64,000 nt of DNA from Pseudo-nitzschia pungens (lineage: Eukaryota; Bacillariophyta; Bacillariophyceae; Bacillariales; Bacillariaceae): the NCBI GenBank assembly GCA_037355855.1, contig CM074764.1, positions 4,216,001-4,280,000 on the forward strand, in the 5' to 3' direction. Positions 10,800 through 21,990 of the stretch are shown here, one piece after another. The position numbers were made by a program, and so were the translations under genes. Positions within the stretch are counted from its first letter, which is position 1; every line of letters begins with the position of its first letter. The notes under the pieces are model-generated. The model saw nothing but the letters and a program-made list of their open reading frames with translations, did no database searches and was not told the DNA's origin.

Positions 10800-12149
10800 A
10801 TGAAGTTCACTTATCAAGTTCTGTTTTGGGTAGGAAAATTGTCGGCTGCCGGAATCATTCGGCATGTTGATGGATTTATCACTCCAACGCAATCGACAAC
10901 TAGTTTCTTATTACCAAACGGCCATCAACAGAGTATACAGACTCGACTACATCACTCGAACAGTGATGGCTCTCGCGATTGTGACCTAAGTGGTGCTGGG
11001 ATGCAGTCGAGAAGGGAAATGATGACGAAAACAGTAGCTCTTGCATCGGCTTCTTTCTTAACTGCAGCCACTGGCTTGCCTGAGTTATCTTCCGCAGCTG
11101 TAGGAACACTCCCGGAATTTTCTGACACAAATGCCATTGTACAAGGTCTAACAATCAATGTTGCAGATGCGTCTCAGCAGCAAACAATGATTGATTTCTT
11201 GGTGGGCGCATTTAGTTTTGAGGTACAAAGGCAACGAATACAAGGCACTGTGGAAGAGACGGTAAGTCGAGTTCTTGAAGTTGTCGACGAAGCAATTTTG
11301 AAGTGCGATGATTAATCCTTGGCTCAAATAAAGTTTACCTGCAATGTGGAACACGAATGGGAAAATATAGTGGCTTGGATTTGGTCCGGAGCAATTGAGT
11401 GTGCCCGATGATTTTGAACTTCCTGTCTCCTCGTTTGACAAATATGGCGGGCATGCTTCAATCAATGTCAGGTATGATTCGCAAGCAATAACACCGTTTT
11501 ATCGCCAAGGGGACGATGCACCTGGGAACAGTATCGCTTATCTTTCCTGTAAGTCTAAAAAGAGAAGTTTTGCAGATCTTCAGAGTTATTTTTTTCTGAT
11601 CTGGAGGTTTTCTTTCTTCAAAATGAACAATACGTGAAATGGATAGTGGGAGTCCCCGGTTACCGGATCAGTAAAATGACCGCAAATGGTGGCAAAATTT
11701 TGGACGCTTATGGACTTATCAACGTGATATCGCCCGCTGGGCTTCCAATTCGTGGCGTTGTTGGGATAGCCCCAGATCCAATCATGTATGTCGCAATCAA
11801 CTGTCAGGATGTAAACGAAAGCAAAGAGTTTTACGAAAAGCTCGGCTTTGTGGAGCAAGAAGTCCCGTATTCGCGACCTTCGAAGGGAACCACCATGTTC
11901 GAACCCGCACCACCAAAGAATTCCTACTACATGTCGCCTTCTCCGAACTGCATGGGGGTCCTTCTTCTGCAAGGGAAGAAGAAAAAGTCAATCACACCGA
12001 ATCCCGTCATTGACTCGTTGAATATTATCTACAACCCGTCGTCAGAGGAAACGACCGGAGAGGAGTTGGTGTTGAGAGATCCTTCGGGAGTCCCAATTAG
12101 GTTTCAGTCCGCTGCAACTTTCTCAAAGATTGAAAAGATTACGCGATGA
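10800..12149 (+). CDS. VOC/glyoxalase-fold protein with apparent thylakoid-lumen targeting, 3 exons, 380 aa
   Basis: Exons 10800-11261, 11371-11548 and 11647-12149 join in frame across GT-AG introns of 109 and 98 bp. The protein holds two vicinal-oxygen-chelate modules: one around residues 115-230 (GLTINVADASQQQ, WLGFGPEQLSVP) and one near the C-terminus (MYVAINCQDVNESKEFY, EKLGFVEQEVPYSR). This is the arrangement of two-module glyoxalase I or bleomycin-resistance-like proteins; substrate and metal use cannot be read. Residues 1-25 look like a signal peptide followed by Phe26. A twin arginine at 71-72, a hydrophobic stretch and SSAA near 97-100 match a lumen signal. The same targeting layout occurs in the phosphatase upstream. 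Confidence 0.78.
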
Positions 12150-12352
12150 AATTTATTTCTTTCGGATTCTCAACGAACAATGCTTCAGGTTGCAGTGAAC
12201 TGATTCAATTCGGTGAGATTCGAGGTCCACAGCTATACTCAAACATGAAACGTCACGCTTTGAAGTTTCTGCGCTAATAACGTTATACTAACACGTATTA
12301 TAGTTGCTGCAACATCGTGATAACAAAAGTACAGCGTTTACGTTCAGTTACA
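12150..12352. other. Shared 3' region of two convergent genes
   Basis: A 203-bp gap separates the VOC gene (plus) and BRX1 (minus), which end towards each other. No further gene is visible. Confidence 0.4.
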
Positions 12353-13644
12353 CTATCGAAATACTGAAGTCAAAGGATCTTCGGGAAGAACGTAATCCTC
12401 CTCTCGACTCTTCCGCATTTTCTGGCTTTCTTTCCTTAATTCGTAAGAACGCCCCTTCCGTTTCTTCTCGACGGCTCTAATCTCGTTCGGTGAGACAAAG
12501 TCCGGATTTTGAAACAGTGTTTGGCCACCGAAAGAACCCCGAAAGATTCGGATGGGATTGAGTACAAATCTGGGTCCAATTTCGACCAGGGATGCGCTCT
12601 GTTCCTGCCCTCCCCTTTTCTTCGCTTGCTGTGCTTCCAACGCGTTTGTCGGTTGCTCTTCTATTATCTGATAGTTGCGTACCCATATCTGTCACGAAAA
12701 GAGGAGCAGACACAATTGGCGTCAGGGTTAAGAGATCAAACGTTAGAAATTCCTCGAACCGATTTATCAACTCAATGATATGTTTCGTTGTGCTGGTTCA
12801 CTAAAAGTCTCATTCCATCGTAGTCTAATTTATGATGTTTTTCTCATCCCAAAAGGTCCGACATACGCTCATCATTTTTGTAATCAGGGACTCAAACCGC
12901 CGCACGCACGCTTAATTATTTTGATTCGATCAAATAATAATAGTAATGATGTTCACACGAAACCGTTCCATGACGACGCACCTTTTTGTCGGCATAGTAG
13001 AAAGCCATTACTCGATCAACGAATGGTTTGCTCTTCGGATGACCCCTTGGTGTTGCAAATACATCGGTGAAGAGTGACTTCAGAACCCGCAGATGACTCT
13101 CCCTCTCAAACGATTCATCAAATGTCAGCACAGGACGGCTTCCCTTCATGCAATTCCCTGTCAAGCGAAGCTCGTCCATTGTGTGTACATTAGTCAGGTG
13201 AAACTTGGCCGACGGGCCGTGGTTATCGCCTGTTCGACCAAGCCACAGGTACGCGTCTTGGCGCTTTCGACATTCCAGGAACAACACAGTGTTGCAGCCC
13301 CTCATCTGCGCAATGTCATTGACAGCAGAAGCAGCGCCACTCTTTCCCGAATCAAGTTTCGACTCCTTCTTGTGATGAGGCAGCAGAGTTCGCAAGTCTT
13401 CTAGTAAGTGCCTGTACCGTGCAGTGGCACCTCGTAGACACAGAACCAAGCAACGCTGCTTGTTTCGATACTTGCCGTCGCTTGTGGAAAATATTGACGC
13501 TTCCGCATTATCATCTTTGGCGGTTGGGAGTCCGTTTTCACCGTCGGATTCAACCGGTGTGGATTCCGTGGCTGCTTGTAGTTCCATCGTATCAACTTCT
13601 GTGATCTCTTGTGTGTTATCTTTGCTTTTCGACTTTTTCGCCAT
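12353..13644 (-). CDS. BRX1: BRX1, ribosome biogenesis protein of the Brix family, 2 exons, 332 aa
   Basis: Exons on the minus strand are 13644-12982 and 12688-12353, joined in phase 0 over a 293-bp intron (GTGCGT...GACAG). The joined protein has the Brix domain landmarks: CLVLCLRGATARYRHLLEDL, MRGCNTVLFLE, GPSAKFHL, then across the splice FYYADKK/IWVRNYQIIEE, then LVEIGPRFVLNPIRIFRGSF. These are closely similar to Brx1/BRIX1, a nucleolar factor required for 60S subunit assembly. The N-terminus is charged and low-complexity, and the C-terminus is basic, as usual. Length fits the family (about 290-350 aa). The final exon frame is easy to miss because the exon begins 24 codons before the first in-frame methionine. 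Confidence 0.92.
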
Positions 13645-15119
13645 TGCAGTGATCGATTCTTGTTACTTCGTACTAAATGGTTATCATTTGTCACTCCTGT
13701 GAATAATAAGAGAAGCGCTGCAAACGAAATGCAGGCGCAGGTCAACCTCGGCGTGAGAATTGAGATCACTGCATGAACCCTAGACCCGACCCTACTTGTA
13801 TAAGGTGCATTCACTGGTTTCACAGAAACCGAAACCGTAACAAGTAAGGTAACGAAAAAAATAATCGGTGGTTGTCCAAACAACGGAGAAAATCGGTTGG
13901 CGGCCAGATCAATCTGTTACTTCGTACTTCGTTTAGATGAACATCATAATCTTTGTACCACATACCGGTACGTACCGGTATGTTTTTTTTTCTTACAAGC
14001 CCATTTTCATTGTTTCCTAGGTGATGTTTTTGAAACTTCATAGCTACTGCACTTCCCCATATTGGTGTATTATCACTATTTCATGTCCCTCCATTCTTTG
14101 ACCAGGTGGAACAAAGGTGAAGCGAGGTGGTAGTCTGTTGCAGATGCTTTCAGATGACTGTAGTACTAATACAAACTAGTAGTGTTAGTACTAGTAGTAG
14201 TACTACTAGTAGTAGTACTACTACTAGTGTTACTAGTAGTAGTGATTGGACACACATGATTGTACACACATGATTGTTGTTGCAGTTGTGTTGCTGTTGT
14301 GGTGGGAACCTTGGTTATTACTGTGGCCAACAGTCCCATTGTCAGCATCATTACCTTGATCAGAATTGTATAACAAACGGTGCACCAATGGATTGTAAAA
14401 AAGTAGCAGCATACAGATGAAACGTAAATTCACATCTGACACCACTGCTGCTGTCCTCCTTGTTAGTACTCTGATTTCCTCTTTCAAGTTCTAGACTTTG
14501 AGCTCTTCTACTACTAGAGCCTCTTGCAGTTGTTGAGGAGCTCAAAGAAGTATCTGTTTTCTGACTTCTGGTGATGCTGATCCCAGTACTATTATAGTGC
14601 ACAAAATTCTGGACTTGATTTTTGGGAGCAGGAAGAATGACATACTACCACCATGGTTCCTGTCATTTCATCTTGGTTCACTGGGTGGTTATATCATCTT
14701 GTTGACATTTCCTGCAAGCATTGTATTGTTACCTTGACTGAAGGAAGAAAAATTGTACATCATTCATAATTTTAGTGTCTTCCAAGGGTTCATCATAATT
14801 TAGGCCTGCTGGTGGTACACAATTAAGGAGGAGGGCTTATGAAACACATGAAAAAGGAAGCCCAAAATACCCGCAAATAGCTGGGGTTTGTCTGCAGCCG
14901 TATGATGATACAGTTCCAAAATGACTTGGATGCAGTAGAAAAGTCCCCTAGCTCATTGAAAAGTATAAGTGTGCTACCTGCATTGGTCAACTACAGAATA
15001 TTAGTTTATGCTCACGGCATTCTCGTAGAATGATCCTATCAAGTTGTCTCCGATGTTTCCCATCAACTTGAGGTGATAATGAAGGGGTGGAACCAATGAG
15101 GAACTTCGACGGAACACCC
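13645..15119. other. Intergenic region with a perfect palindrome and ACT/AGT tract
   Basis: No gene is recognised in ~1.5 kb. Positions 13960-13983 form a perfect 24-bp palindrome (half ACATACCGGTAC). Positions ~14158-14245 are a mixed ACT/AGT tract able to fold back on itself. The remainder (14250-15119) is unremarkable AT-rich sequence. Confidence 0.45.
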
Positions 15120-15124
15120 AGTCA

Positions 15125-16069
15125 TGCGTTGATATCCGCTCGTCAGCGGTCTTCGGGGAACTTAATCGTAGATATAAACTGTCTTGTACTGGTCTAAAAA
15201 ATAGGGGAAAGCCTTAACAATAATAAGACGTAAAGTCCTGGCAAATCGTGAGTCTACAGTGGACTGTTCAAGGTCTATTGCATACACTTAAGCAATACAA
15301 GGCACTTCCCTAGAGGTACATCGGAATCGGTCGTAAGGGAGGGCATGATAGGTGTGTTTATTTTAGAGTGAAATATAAAGAGTGAATAAAGGGAGCTGAG
15401 CGCTCGCTCAGCTCGTATCGTGACATCGATCCGCTAACTCGCTAACTCGTATAATAACAGCGCTCCGTAGCTCTGGTACTGTATTCTACGGGTAGCGTAT
15501 CGGAGTATCGTCTATAATAACAGCGCTCCGTAGCTCTGGTACTGTATTCTACGGGTAGCGTATCGGAGTATCGTAGCGTAGCCAATCGTGTGCTAGCTCA
15601 CTTATGCTAGCACGTTTGGTAACTGTTTGGGCCGGGTATGCGGTCACGGTATATATTATACACCAATGACCCGACCCCGGCGGTAGCATCGTATCTTAGC
15701 ATGATATTATGGTATGTAGCACCATCAGTATCTCGTAGCATTAGCAACCCTAACCCTGTAGCATTTAGCTACACCATAAAAGGTGCTTTACTCGGGGTAC
15801 GTACGATTGGTACAAATCGTACGCGTCGACCCTAGTAAACTCTGCTAGCATCCATACTAAACAGGATAGTAGGATATAGGTCTGCTGCTAAGCCTGTTGC
15901 TAAGCCTGTTGCTAAGCCTGTTGCTAAGCCTGTATGCTACCAATTAGCACACATCTCAGCACTCAGCTCAGCACCTGTTAGTCAGCTACTGGGTGTTGCT
16001 GACTGTAGCCCCAGTAGCCCTTCTACACAGGAGCCTTAGCACAGATCATAGCACACTGGATATCTTCAT
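15125..16069 (-). repeat. 3' LTR of the host copia-type element (945 bp)
   Basis: Starts TGCGTTGATATCC and ends GGATATCTTCAT, giving short GATATCC inverted termini. It contains a ~75-bp tandem duplication (~15449-15575) and four GCTAAGCCTGTT units (~15891-15931); the partner LTR has one and three. Elsewhere the two LTRs differ at only scattered bases. Confidence 0.78.
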
Positions 16070-18511
16070 AGTCCCCGTGATTCATACCAGTGGCCCTGTA
16101 CTGAGCAATTATACTGGTCCCCGGAAACAGATACTCCCAGGGGAACACCAATACTCCTGCTTGTTGTACCAGGACACTTGGATGGATCATAACAGAATTC
16201 AGGGATGCTTCCATATAACTTGTCAGAGATCAAACTGCACCAAATATTGCAGTTCTTCTATCAGAGGCCCGGCCGATTTATTGTAGAAAAAAAAGAGGGG
16301 GTTGGACCGAAGGACATTTTGCCCTTGGTCCGATTCCTTAACACATATAAGGACATATCAATCGGCCTATTGTTGTTTCAAATCTTTATAGTCCCCGGAA
16401 CCGGTGTACCGGGAGACTCCCAATATATAACATATATCATAGGATCAGGTCGGATCGGATTCGAAGTCTGCTGCAACCAAATAATCCATCATCCGTAATC
16501 GGAATCGAAATCTGCTGCGTTCCGAAAGAAGGTTGCATCCGGAACAAGGTTGTATCCGAAATCGAAATCAACATCTGAGGCGTTTGAAGAATTCGTTGCT
16601 TCCGAAACACTGCATCCGAAACATTGCGTCCGAAACTGTTCGTAATCGAAACCGAAATCGAAATCGACTGCTTCCGAAAACGTTGCAACCGAAATCGAAA
16701 TCTTCTGAAATCCACTGCGTCCGAAAATCGTTGTGTCCGAGCTGCTTGTCAGCGTCCAAAGGTTCCTGAAATAGTGCAGCTGGCAGCTATTTGCCACATG
16801 CAACGCTCGCAGTGGCTCTTCAACATCGGACCATTAAGGTCCCCGGGACCATTGTCCCCGGGACATCGAAATAACAGATTGCATCCACACTGCTTGCCAG
16901 AGATCAAAGTACCTCAAATAGTGCAGCTGGAGCAATTACCACATGCATCAAGCGCAGTGGGCTTTCAAAGCCGGACCATTCAACAGTTTGGTGAATAAGT
17001 CAGCAATATCGGTCTCGCCAAGCTCCTTTGCAATTCGGATTGTGCCAGCAGCAATAGACTCTCTTGCTTTGTGGTAATGAGGCTAGTGGACATCGTTCAA
17101 GCACTCAGGGCCTTTTGCCCTACACACCAAAATAAATCATTCATCGTTTCGGTTCACTTGAACCACACTGGTTCATGAATGGTTGCTGTCGGACCGTGAC
17201 GGTCCCCGAACTGGTGGCTGTGTTAGTACAGCTCTCGTCGTGGTTAACATGACTCATCTGAGGGGTTGATTCAGCTGTTCTTGTGCATCCGCTTGTTCGC
17301 GCAGCTCGTGTCCTGCTTGGGCATAATCCCAGATCCGGAGCGCGCTGCTATTGCAATTCGTTTCGTTCGTTCGTTCGATCATGAGCAGGCTGTCCCCGGA
17401 ATTGTAGAACTGCAACTGTTCTACTCGATTCATTTGTAGGAACACTTCTCCACTCGTTATCATAGATCCAAAGTGAAACGCGCTGCTTTTGCAACTTGTT
17501 CATTCGTTCGGTCGTGAGTATCGGATCACGCCGCTCAATCGATATATTCAAAACCACGCTGCTCTTGTAACGGGATGACCGTTTCATTCGATGGTTGTCC
17601 CCGGAACGGCAGTTCTGTATTCATAGTATCGAACATAACAAATTCAGTACCACATCTTCAATACTGGCCTCTGCGTTGGACTGAATTGAGTAGTCTTCGA
17701 TAGATACATTCAATCGATACATTCAATCGATACATTCAATTGGCCGTATCAATTAGCGTCATTTGAAGTGACTGGTTTAAATACATTCAATTGGTCGTAG
17801 CAATCAGCATCATCCGAAGTATCTGAGGCACTGCTAGGTCGTGATTCCGCACGAGCATTTACCATGCGCTCGCCTAGCTGCCTGTCTCGTGTCAACCTCA
17901 ATGCTGTTTGCAATCGTCTGTTCGGTGCAACGCTGTTGCGGTTATCGTAGTTTTGTTACACGCAACACCGTCGCTGTTCTGTACAGTGTGTCCTCGTAAC
18001 GGGAGGATCGCCTAACACTACTTGGCTATGAGCAACGTCGTAAGCCTTCGTACGTCATGCAACTCCGTTGCGCTTCCATTGTTCAGCCTAACTAGTATTC
18101 AACCTGTAACAGGGACAGCATGTCCCCGTATCAGTATCATTCCACATATACAGGCTTGGTTCTTGCGAGGCTCGTACTCGGATAAATCACTGTTTAGTTC
18201 ACTTGGTGGCTCCAACCATATGAGCGTACGCATGCTTTGCTGTAGCGTCGGCGCTCCATCTCTAACAGAGACCACACGTCCCTGTATCTGGAGCGCTTAT
18301 GTTAGTCTAAGCGTCCTGGTAAGCGGAGCACTGTCAGCATTCAGGTTGGTTGCATCCGGCCATGGTCTTGCAACGGCAGTGAGCCACAGCTCTGTGTCTG
18401 CAGGCTAGATTCTCGGATAACATCAACTTTGTCCCCGCGAGTTTTCGATGGATCGCCGTGCGCAGCTGTAACACACCAGCTGTAACGTGTCGCTCCAGCA
18501 GCGCGCCACCT
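16070..18511 (-). other. Non-coding internal region of the host element with recurrent GTCCCCG
   Basis: No convincing ORF. The plus strand shows GTCCCCG at 16071, 16117, 16391, 16839, 16854, 17202, 17392, 17597, 18122 and 18431. Positions 16495-16740 are a degenerate CCGAAA/ATCGAA tract, and ~17698-17745 hold tandem copies of TCGATACATTCAA. Confidence 0.55.
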
Positions 18512-18696
18512 TGCCATACCCCGGGTCTACTAGTGATTAGAATAGTAGTGATATGCAAATTGTGAGCTCTATCAATTAGTCTATTGCTATTGCTTTCGAT
18601 TGGCATTTGGAATCGGCGATTCCAACGCCTCGCTAATTTATCCTCAACCTTAATCCAGTCCCGAGTAGACTCGTGACTGTATTCCGGTGCACGGCA
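18512..18696 (-). repeat. 3' LTR of gypsy copy 1 (185 bp)
   Basis: Direct repeat with 24182-24366, 184 of 185 bases identical by eye. TG...CA ends. Confidence 0.93.
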
Positions 18697-18720
18697 TGCT
18701 CCTCCATGGTACTGTAACAA

Positions 18721-21700
18721 TTACTTCTCTGGCTCAGGGCTATCCCTGCAATAATAGGGATGGACTCTCCTGATGTTAACCCGGTCAGTTACAAAAGGAG
18801 CAGTTTCAATAGTTACAGTTCCATTATCATGAGCCTTGAGCACCTTGTAAGGTCCTTGCCGTGGGAAGGATAGTTTTGGAATAATGCCCTTCCTTTCCAG
18901 GGTGACATAGTCTCCTTCTTTATAGACATGGGGGATCCTCTTCTGGTTTTCCCTGATGTTGCTCTTGTGGATGCTTTTCTGCTTCCTTGCTTGGATTGCT
19001 TCCCAATCCACTGGGAAGTTCACCGGCATGAACATGTCTCGCCCAAACACCAGTTGCGCTGGGGAGTACCCCAGGGTGGTATGGATGGCGCTTCTGATAG
19101 CATATGCTGCCTTGGTGGTGAATTCCTCAAAAGGGTCCTCCTCGTGGAGGTCCCTGTTTTCCAGGTTGAAGGACAACAGACAGTCCTTTAATACCTGATG
19201 GATCCTTTCCAACACCAAGTTGGATTGTGGGTTCCAAGCCCCACTGGGCTTTCTTTTCATCCCCATGTTCTCGCAGAGCTCTTGGAACTCTGCTTTGAAC
19301 TCACTCCCGCCATCAAAGCCAATTTCCTTTGGGCGCGGATATCTTGCCAGCCAGGTACTGTCCAACAATCGTTGAGTTTCTGCTGCATTTGGGGAGTCCT
19401 TCAGGTGAGCCAGTTCAAACCATCCGGTCACTGGATCCACCATGGTGAGGACATGGATTTGGTAGTCTTTACCATTTTTGTTGTGGACAGTTGCAGGTCC
19501 CCAGAGGTCCACATTGACCCTCTGCCATTTGGTGACCTCAGCTGCTTTTTCCGGTAGTAGTCCATACTTCTTCCGGCCACTCTTCTTAAACATCTGACAC
19601 GTGTGGCAGTGCTTACAAAGGTCCTGGACGTCCTTCCGTAGGCCTTTCCAGGTGAAGACTGAGCGTATGCTCTGTTCCATTCTCTTTTCTCCGGGATGGA
19701 CCAACATGCTGTGGTACCATTCCATAACTCTATCCTTGAGTTTATCGGGAATCAGAATCTTTCCTTCTTTATGGATTAGATTGTAGCCTTCCACCATTTT
19801 GGTGGTTAGTCGGTTGTCTTTTTCCAGAGCACTCATGATTCCTGTGTCCTTTTGCTGGTAGAACTGAATCATGTCCGGGGCAAGTGGGAATGCACTATTG
19901 CCCTGGAATTCTTCCGGCGCTTCTCCAAGCGGGAATAGGAGTTGCCGGAGGTGCTCTTCCTCATCCGCGTAGGTGAGGGGCTTATTTGGTGGTAGCCATT
20001 CCACTGTGTCCGCTGGGTCATCTGTGATGTCCAGGCGAGACAGCGCGTCTGCTGCATCGTTGTCTTTGCCAGCAACGTGCTTGACTACGGGGTGGAACTC
20101 CTCCATGAGGAGTCTCCATCGGACCATCCTTTGGGTGGGCATCTGCTGATAGAGCAGGTTAAGGTGGTCTGTGTGAATAATTACATCTTGTCCTCGTAGG
20201 ATTCCCTCAAACGCTTTCAAGCCTTCCACTATACCAAGGAGTTCTTTTTCCCCGACAGTGTAGTTGAGCTGCGCTGAGTTCAGTTTCCTTGTGTAGAAAC
20301 CAAGGGGCTTGCCATCTTGGCATACAGTTGCTCCCAGTTGCCGGTCACTGGCGTCTGAGTAGAGATGAAATGGTTTCGTAAAATCCGGGAATGCGAGTTT
20401 CGCTTCATCTGCGAGCATCCTCTTCACCTCCATGAAAGCTTTCTGCTCTGCTGGGCCCCAGTACCAGTTCAGTTTTCCCTTTTTCCCTGCAAGTTTGTTG
20501 AGGGGGGCCAGGATGTGGGAGCGGCGCTTCCACATGTCCCTGTAAAAATTTACCATCCCAAGGAACATCTTGAGTTGTTTGGTGTTCTTAGGGGCTTCCA
20601 GGCGCTTCATCGCCTCCAGTTTCTTTGGCTGGGGCTGAATGCCCTCTGTTGTTAATAGAAATCCCAGATATTCCACCTCTTTTTGCATGAAAAAGGATTT
20701 TCTGAGGTTTGCTCGGAAGCCGGCATCATCCAGTCTTTGGAGGACGGTATCGATTTTGTCGAGGTGATCCTGCTCAGATTCTCCCTCTCGTTGAATGATC
20801 AGGATATCATCAATATAGACAAGGACGTAGTCCAGGTCCCCTAGTAGGTTCATCATGACTGATTGGAAGATATCCGGAGCACACGCAATCCCCATTGCTA
20901 GTCTCTTGTAGGCATACTTTCCCCACGGCAGGATGGTGGAGCAGATTTTCTGGCTCTCTTTGCAGATGGGGATGGTATAGTATCCTTGGGACAAGTCCAG
21001 CGCCGTAGCTGATTGGAACTTCTGTAGCCGCTGGATTGTTTCCCCTATTCGTGGTAGTGGGAATGGTTTCCTCTGGATGGCGGCGTTCATTTTCCGGAAG
21101 TCTGTGAGGACTCGGATATCGCCTGTCTTCTTTGGTTGACAAAAGGTAGGGGATGCCCACGGTGAGTCATCATCGTGGGGGAGTTTCTCCAGGACTCCAA
21201 TCTCACAGAGCCTGGTGATCTCCTTTCGGAGTGCTTGTTCAAAGGCATGGGGCACAGAGTAGTACCTCTGCCGGACCGGTTTGACCCCTGGTTGGAGCTC
21301 AATGGACACCGGTTCTATATTTTTGAGTAGACCCAACCCTCCTCCAAAGAGTGTTGGGAATTTCTTCAGTGTTTTCTTCAAGGCTTCCTTGGACGTGTCC
21401 GTAATCTCCAGGTCATTGACCATGGCGTCTATATCGACTTTGGAGTAGTCTGCGTCCAAGATTTTGGCTTGCCTCTCTTCCTCCTGTTGGAGGATCGGAC
21501 TTTGTGTGTTGGCAAAGAATACTGCCTCACATTTGTCCGGGTCAGTGAGTTCCCCCATTCCCTTCATGGGGATGGAGTCACCCTGCCATTCGATGGTTCG
21601 GGAGCTGTATTTTATATCCAGTCCCAGTTGTGCCATCATGTCGGATCCTATGATCATGTCGTAGGGCACCTCCTCATGGTGATGATATTCATCCACTTGG

Positions 21701-21990
21701 AAGGTCCATTTGATGGTTTTGGAGTTTGAAAACTCTATCAACCTCAGTCCCACTGAAGCCGCAGACTTGGTTCGGAACTTGCCCCCATAGGTATTATAGG
21801 TGACGGATCTGTGGTCTCGGTTCGTTAGTTGACTTCGGTCGACAAAGTGCCTTAGTATGATGGATTTGGAGCAACCGGAGTCAAGTAGGCCCCGGAGCAT
21901 CCTCCCCCTTCCCTTGTGGTCCAATACCTCCACACAGACGTCTGCATATCTGTTGATGATGCGGGGTCCAGTGTGGATGGTATCGGCCCT
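18721..21990 (-). CDS. Gypsy copy 1 Pol: protease, RT, RNase H, integrase
   Basis: The frame is open from the codon after the Gag TGA (21991-21993) to the stop at 18721, about 1089 codons. The Pol ATG present in copy 2 is AGG here, so no ATG exists near the start. Order from the frame start: aspartic protease LLDSGCSKSII (~residue 36), RT with YVLVYIDDILI (~390), RNase H with YSDASDRQLG (~547), integrase zinc region (H...H then CKHCHTC), and integrase core with Asp in VDLWGP, Asp in GFDGGSEF and Glu in LERIHQ. The tail YKEGDYVTLERKG...RRVHPYY is the usual C-terminal integrase module; no chromodomain was noticed. All catalytic residues are present. Confidence 0.92.
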   Translation of the reverse strand, partial: RADTIHTGPRIINRYADVCVEVLDHKGRGRMLRGLLDSGCSKSIILRHFVDRSQLTNRDHRSVTYNTYGGKFRTKSAASVGLRLIEFSNSKTIKWTFQVDEYHHHEEVPYDMIIGSDMMAQLGLDIKYSSRTIEWQGDSIPMKGMGELTDPDKCEAVFFANTQSPILQQEEERQAKILDADYSKVDIDAMVNDLEITDTSKEALKKTLKKFPTLFGGGLGLLKNIEPVSIELQPGVKPVRQRYYSVPHAFEQALRKEITRLCEIGVLEKLPHDDDSPWASPTFCQPKKTGDIRVLTDFRKMNAAIQRKPFPLPRIGETIQRLQKFQSATALDLSQGYYTIPICKESQKICSTILPWGKYAYKRLAMGIACAPDIFQSVMMNLLGDLDYVLVYIDDILIIQREGESEQDHLDKIDTVLQRLDDAGFRANLRKSFFMQKEVEYLGFLLTTEGIQPQPKKLEAMKRLEAPKNTKQLKMFLGMVNFYRDMWKRRSHILAPLNKLAGKKGKLNWYWGPAEQKAFMEVKRMLADEAKLAFPDFTKPFHLYSDASDRQLGATVCQDGKPLGFYTRKLNSAQLNYTVGEKELLGIVEGLKAFEGILRGQDVIIHTDHLNLLYQQMPTQRMVRWRLLMEEFHPVVKHVAGKDNDAADALSRLDITDDPADTVEWLPPNKPLTYADEEEHLRQLLFPLGEAPEEFQGNSAFPLAPDMIQFYQQKDTGIMSALEKDNRLTTKMVEGYNLIHKEGKILIPDKLKDRVMEWYHSMLVHPGEKRMEQSIRSVFTWKGLRKDVQDLCKHCHTCQMFKKSGRKKYGLLPEKAAEVTKWQRVNVDLWGPATVHNKNGKDYQIHVLTMVDPVTGWFELAHLKDSPNAAETQRLLDSTWLARYPRPKEIGFDGGSEFKAEFQELCENMGMKRKPSGAWNPQSNLVLERIHQVLKDCLLSFNLENRDLHEEDPFEEFTTKAAYAIRSAIHTTLGYSPAQLVFGRDMFMPVNFPVDWEAIQARKQKSIHKSNIRENQKRIPHVYKEGDYVTLERKGIIPKLSFPRQGPYKVLKAHDNGTVTIETAPFVTDRVNIRRVHPYYCRDSPEPEK

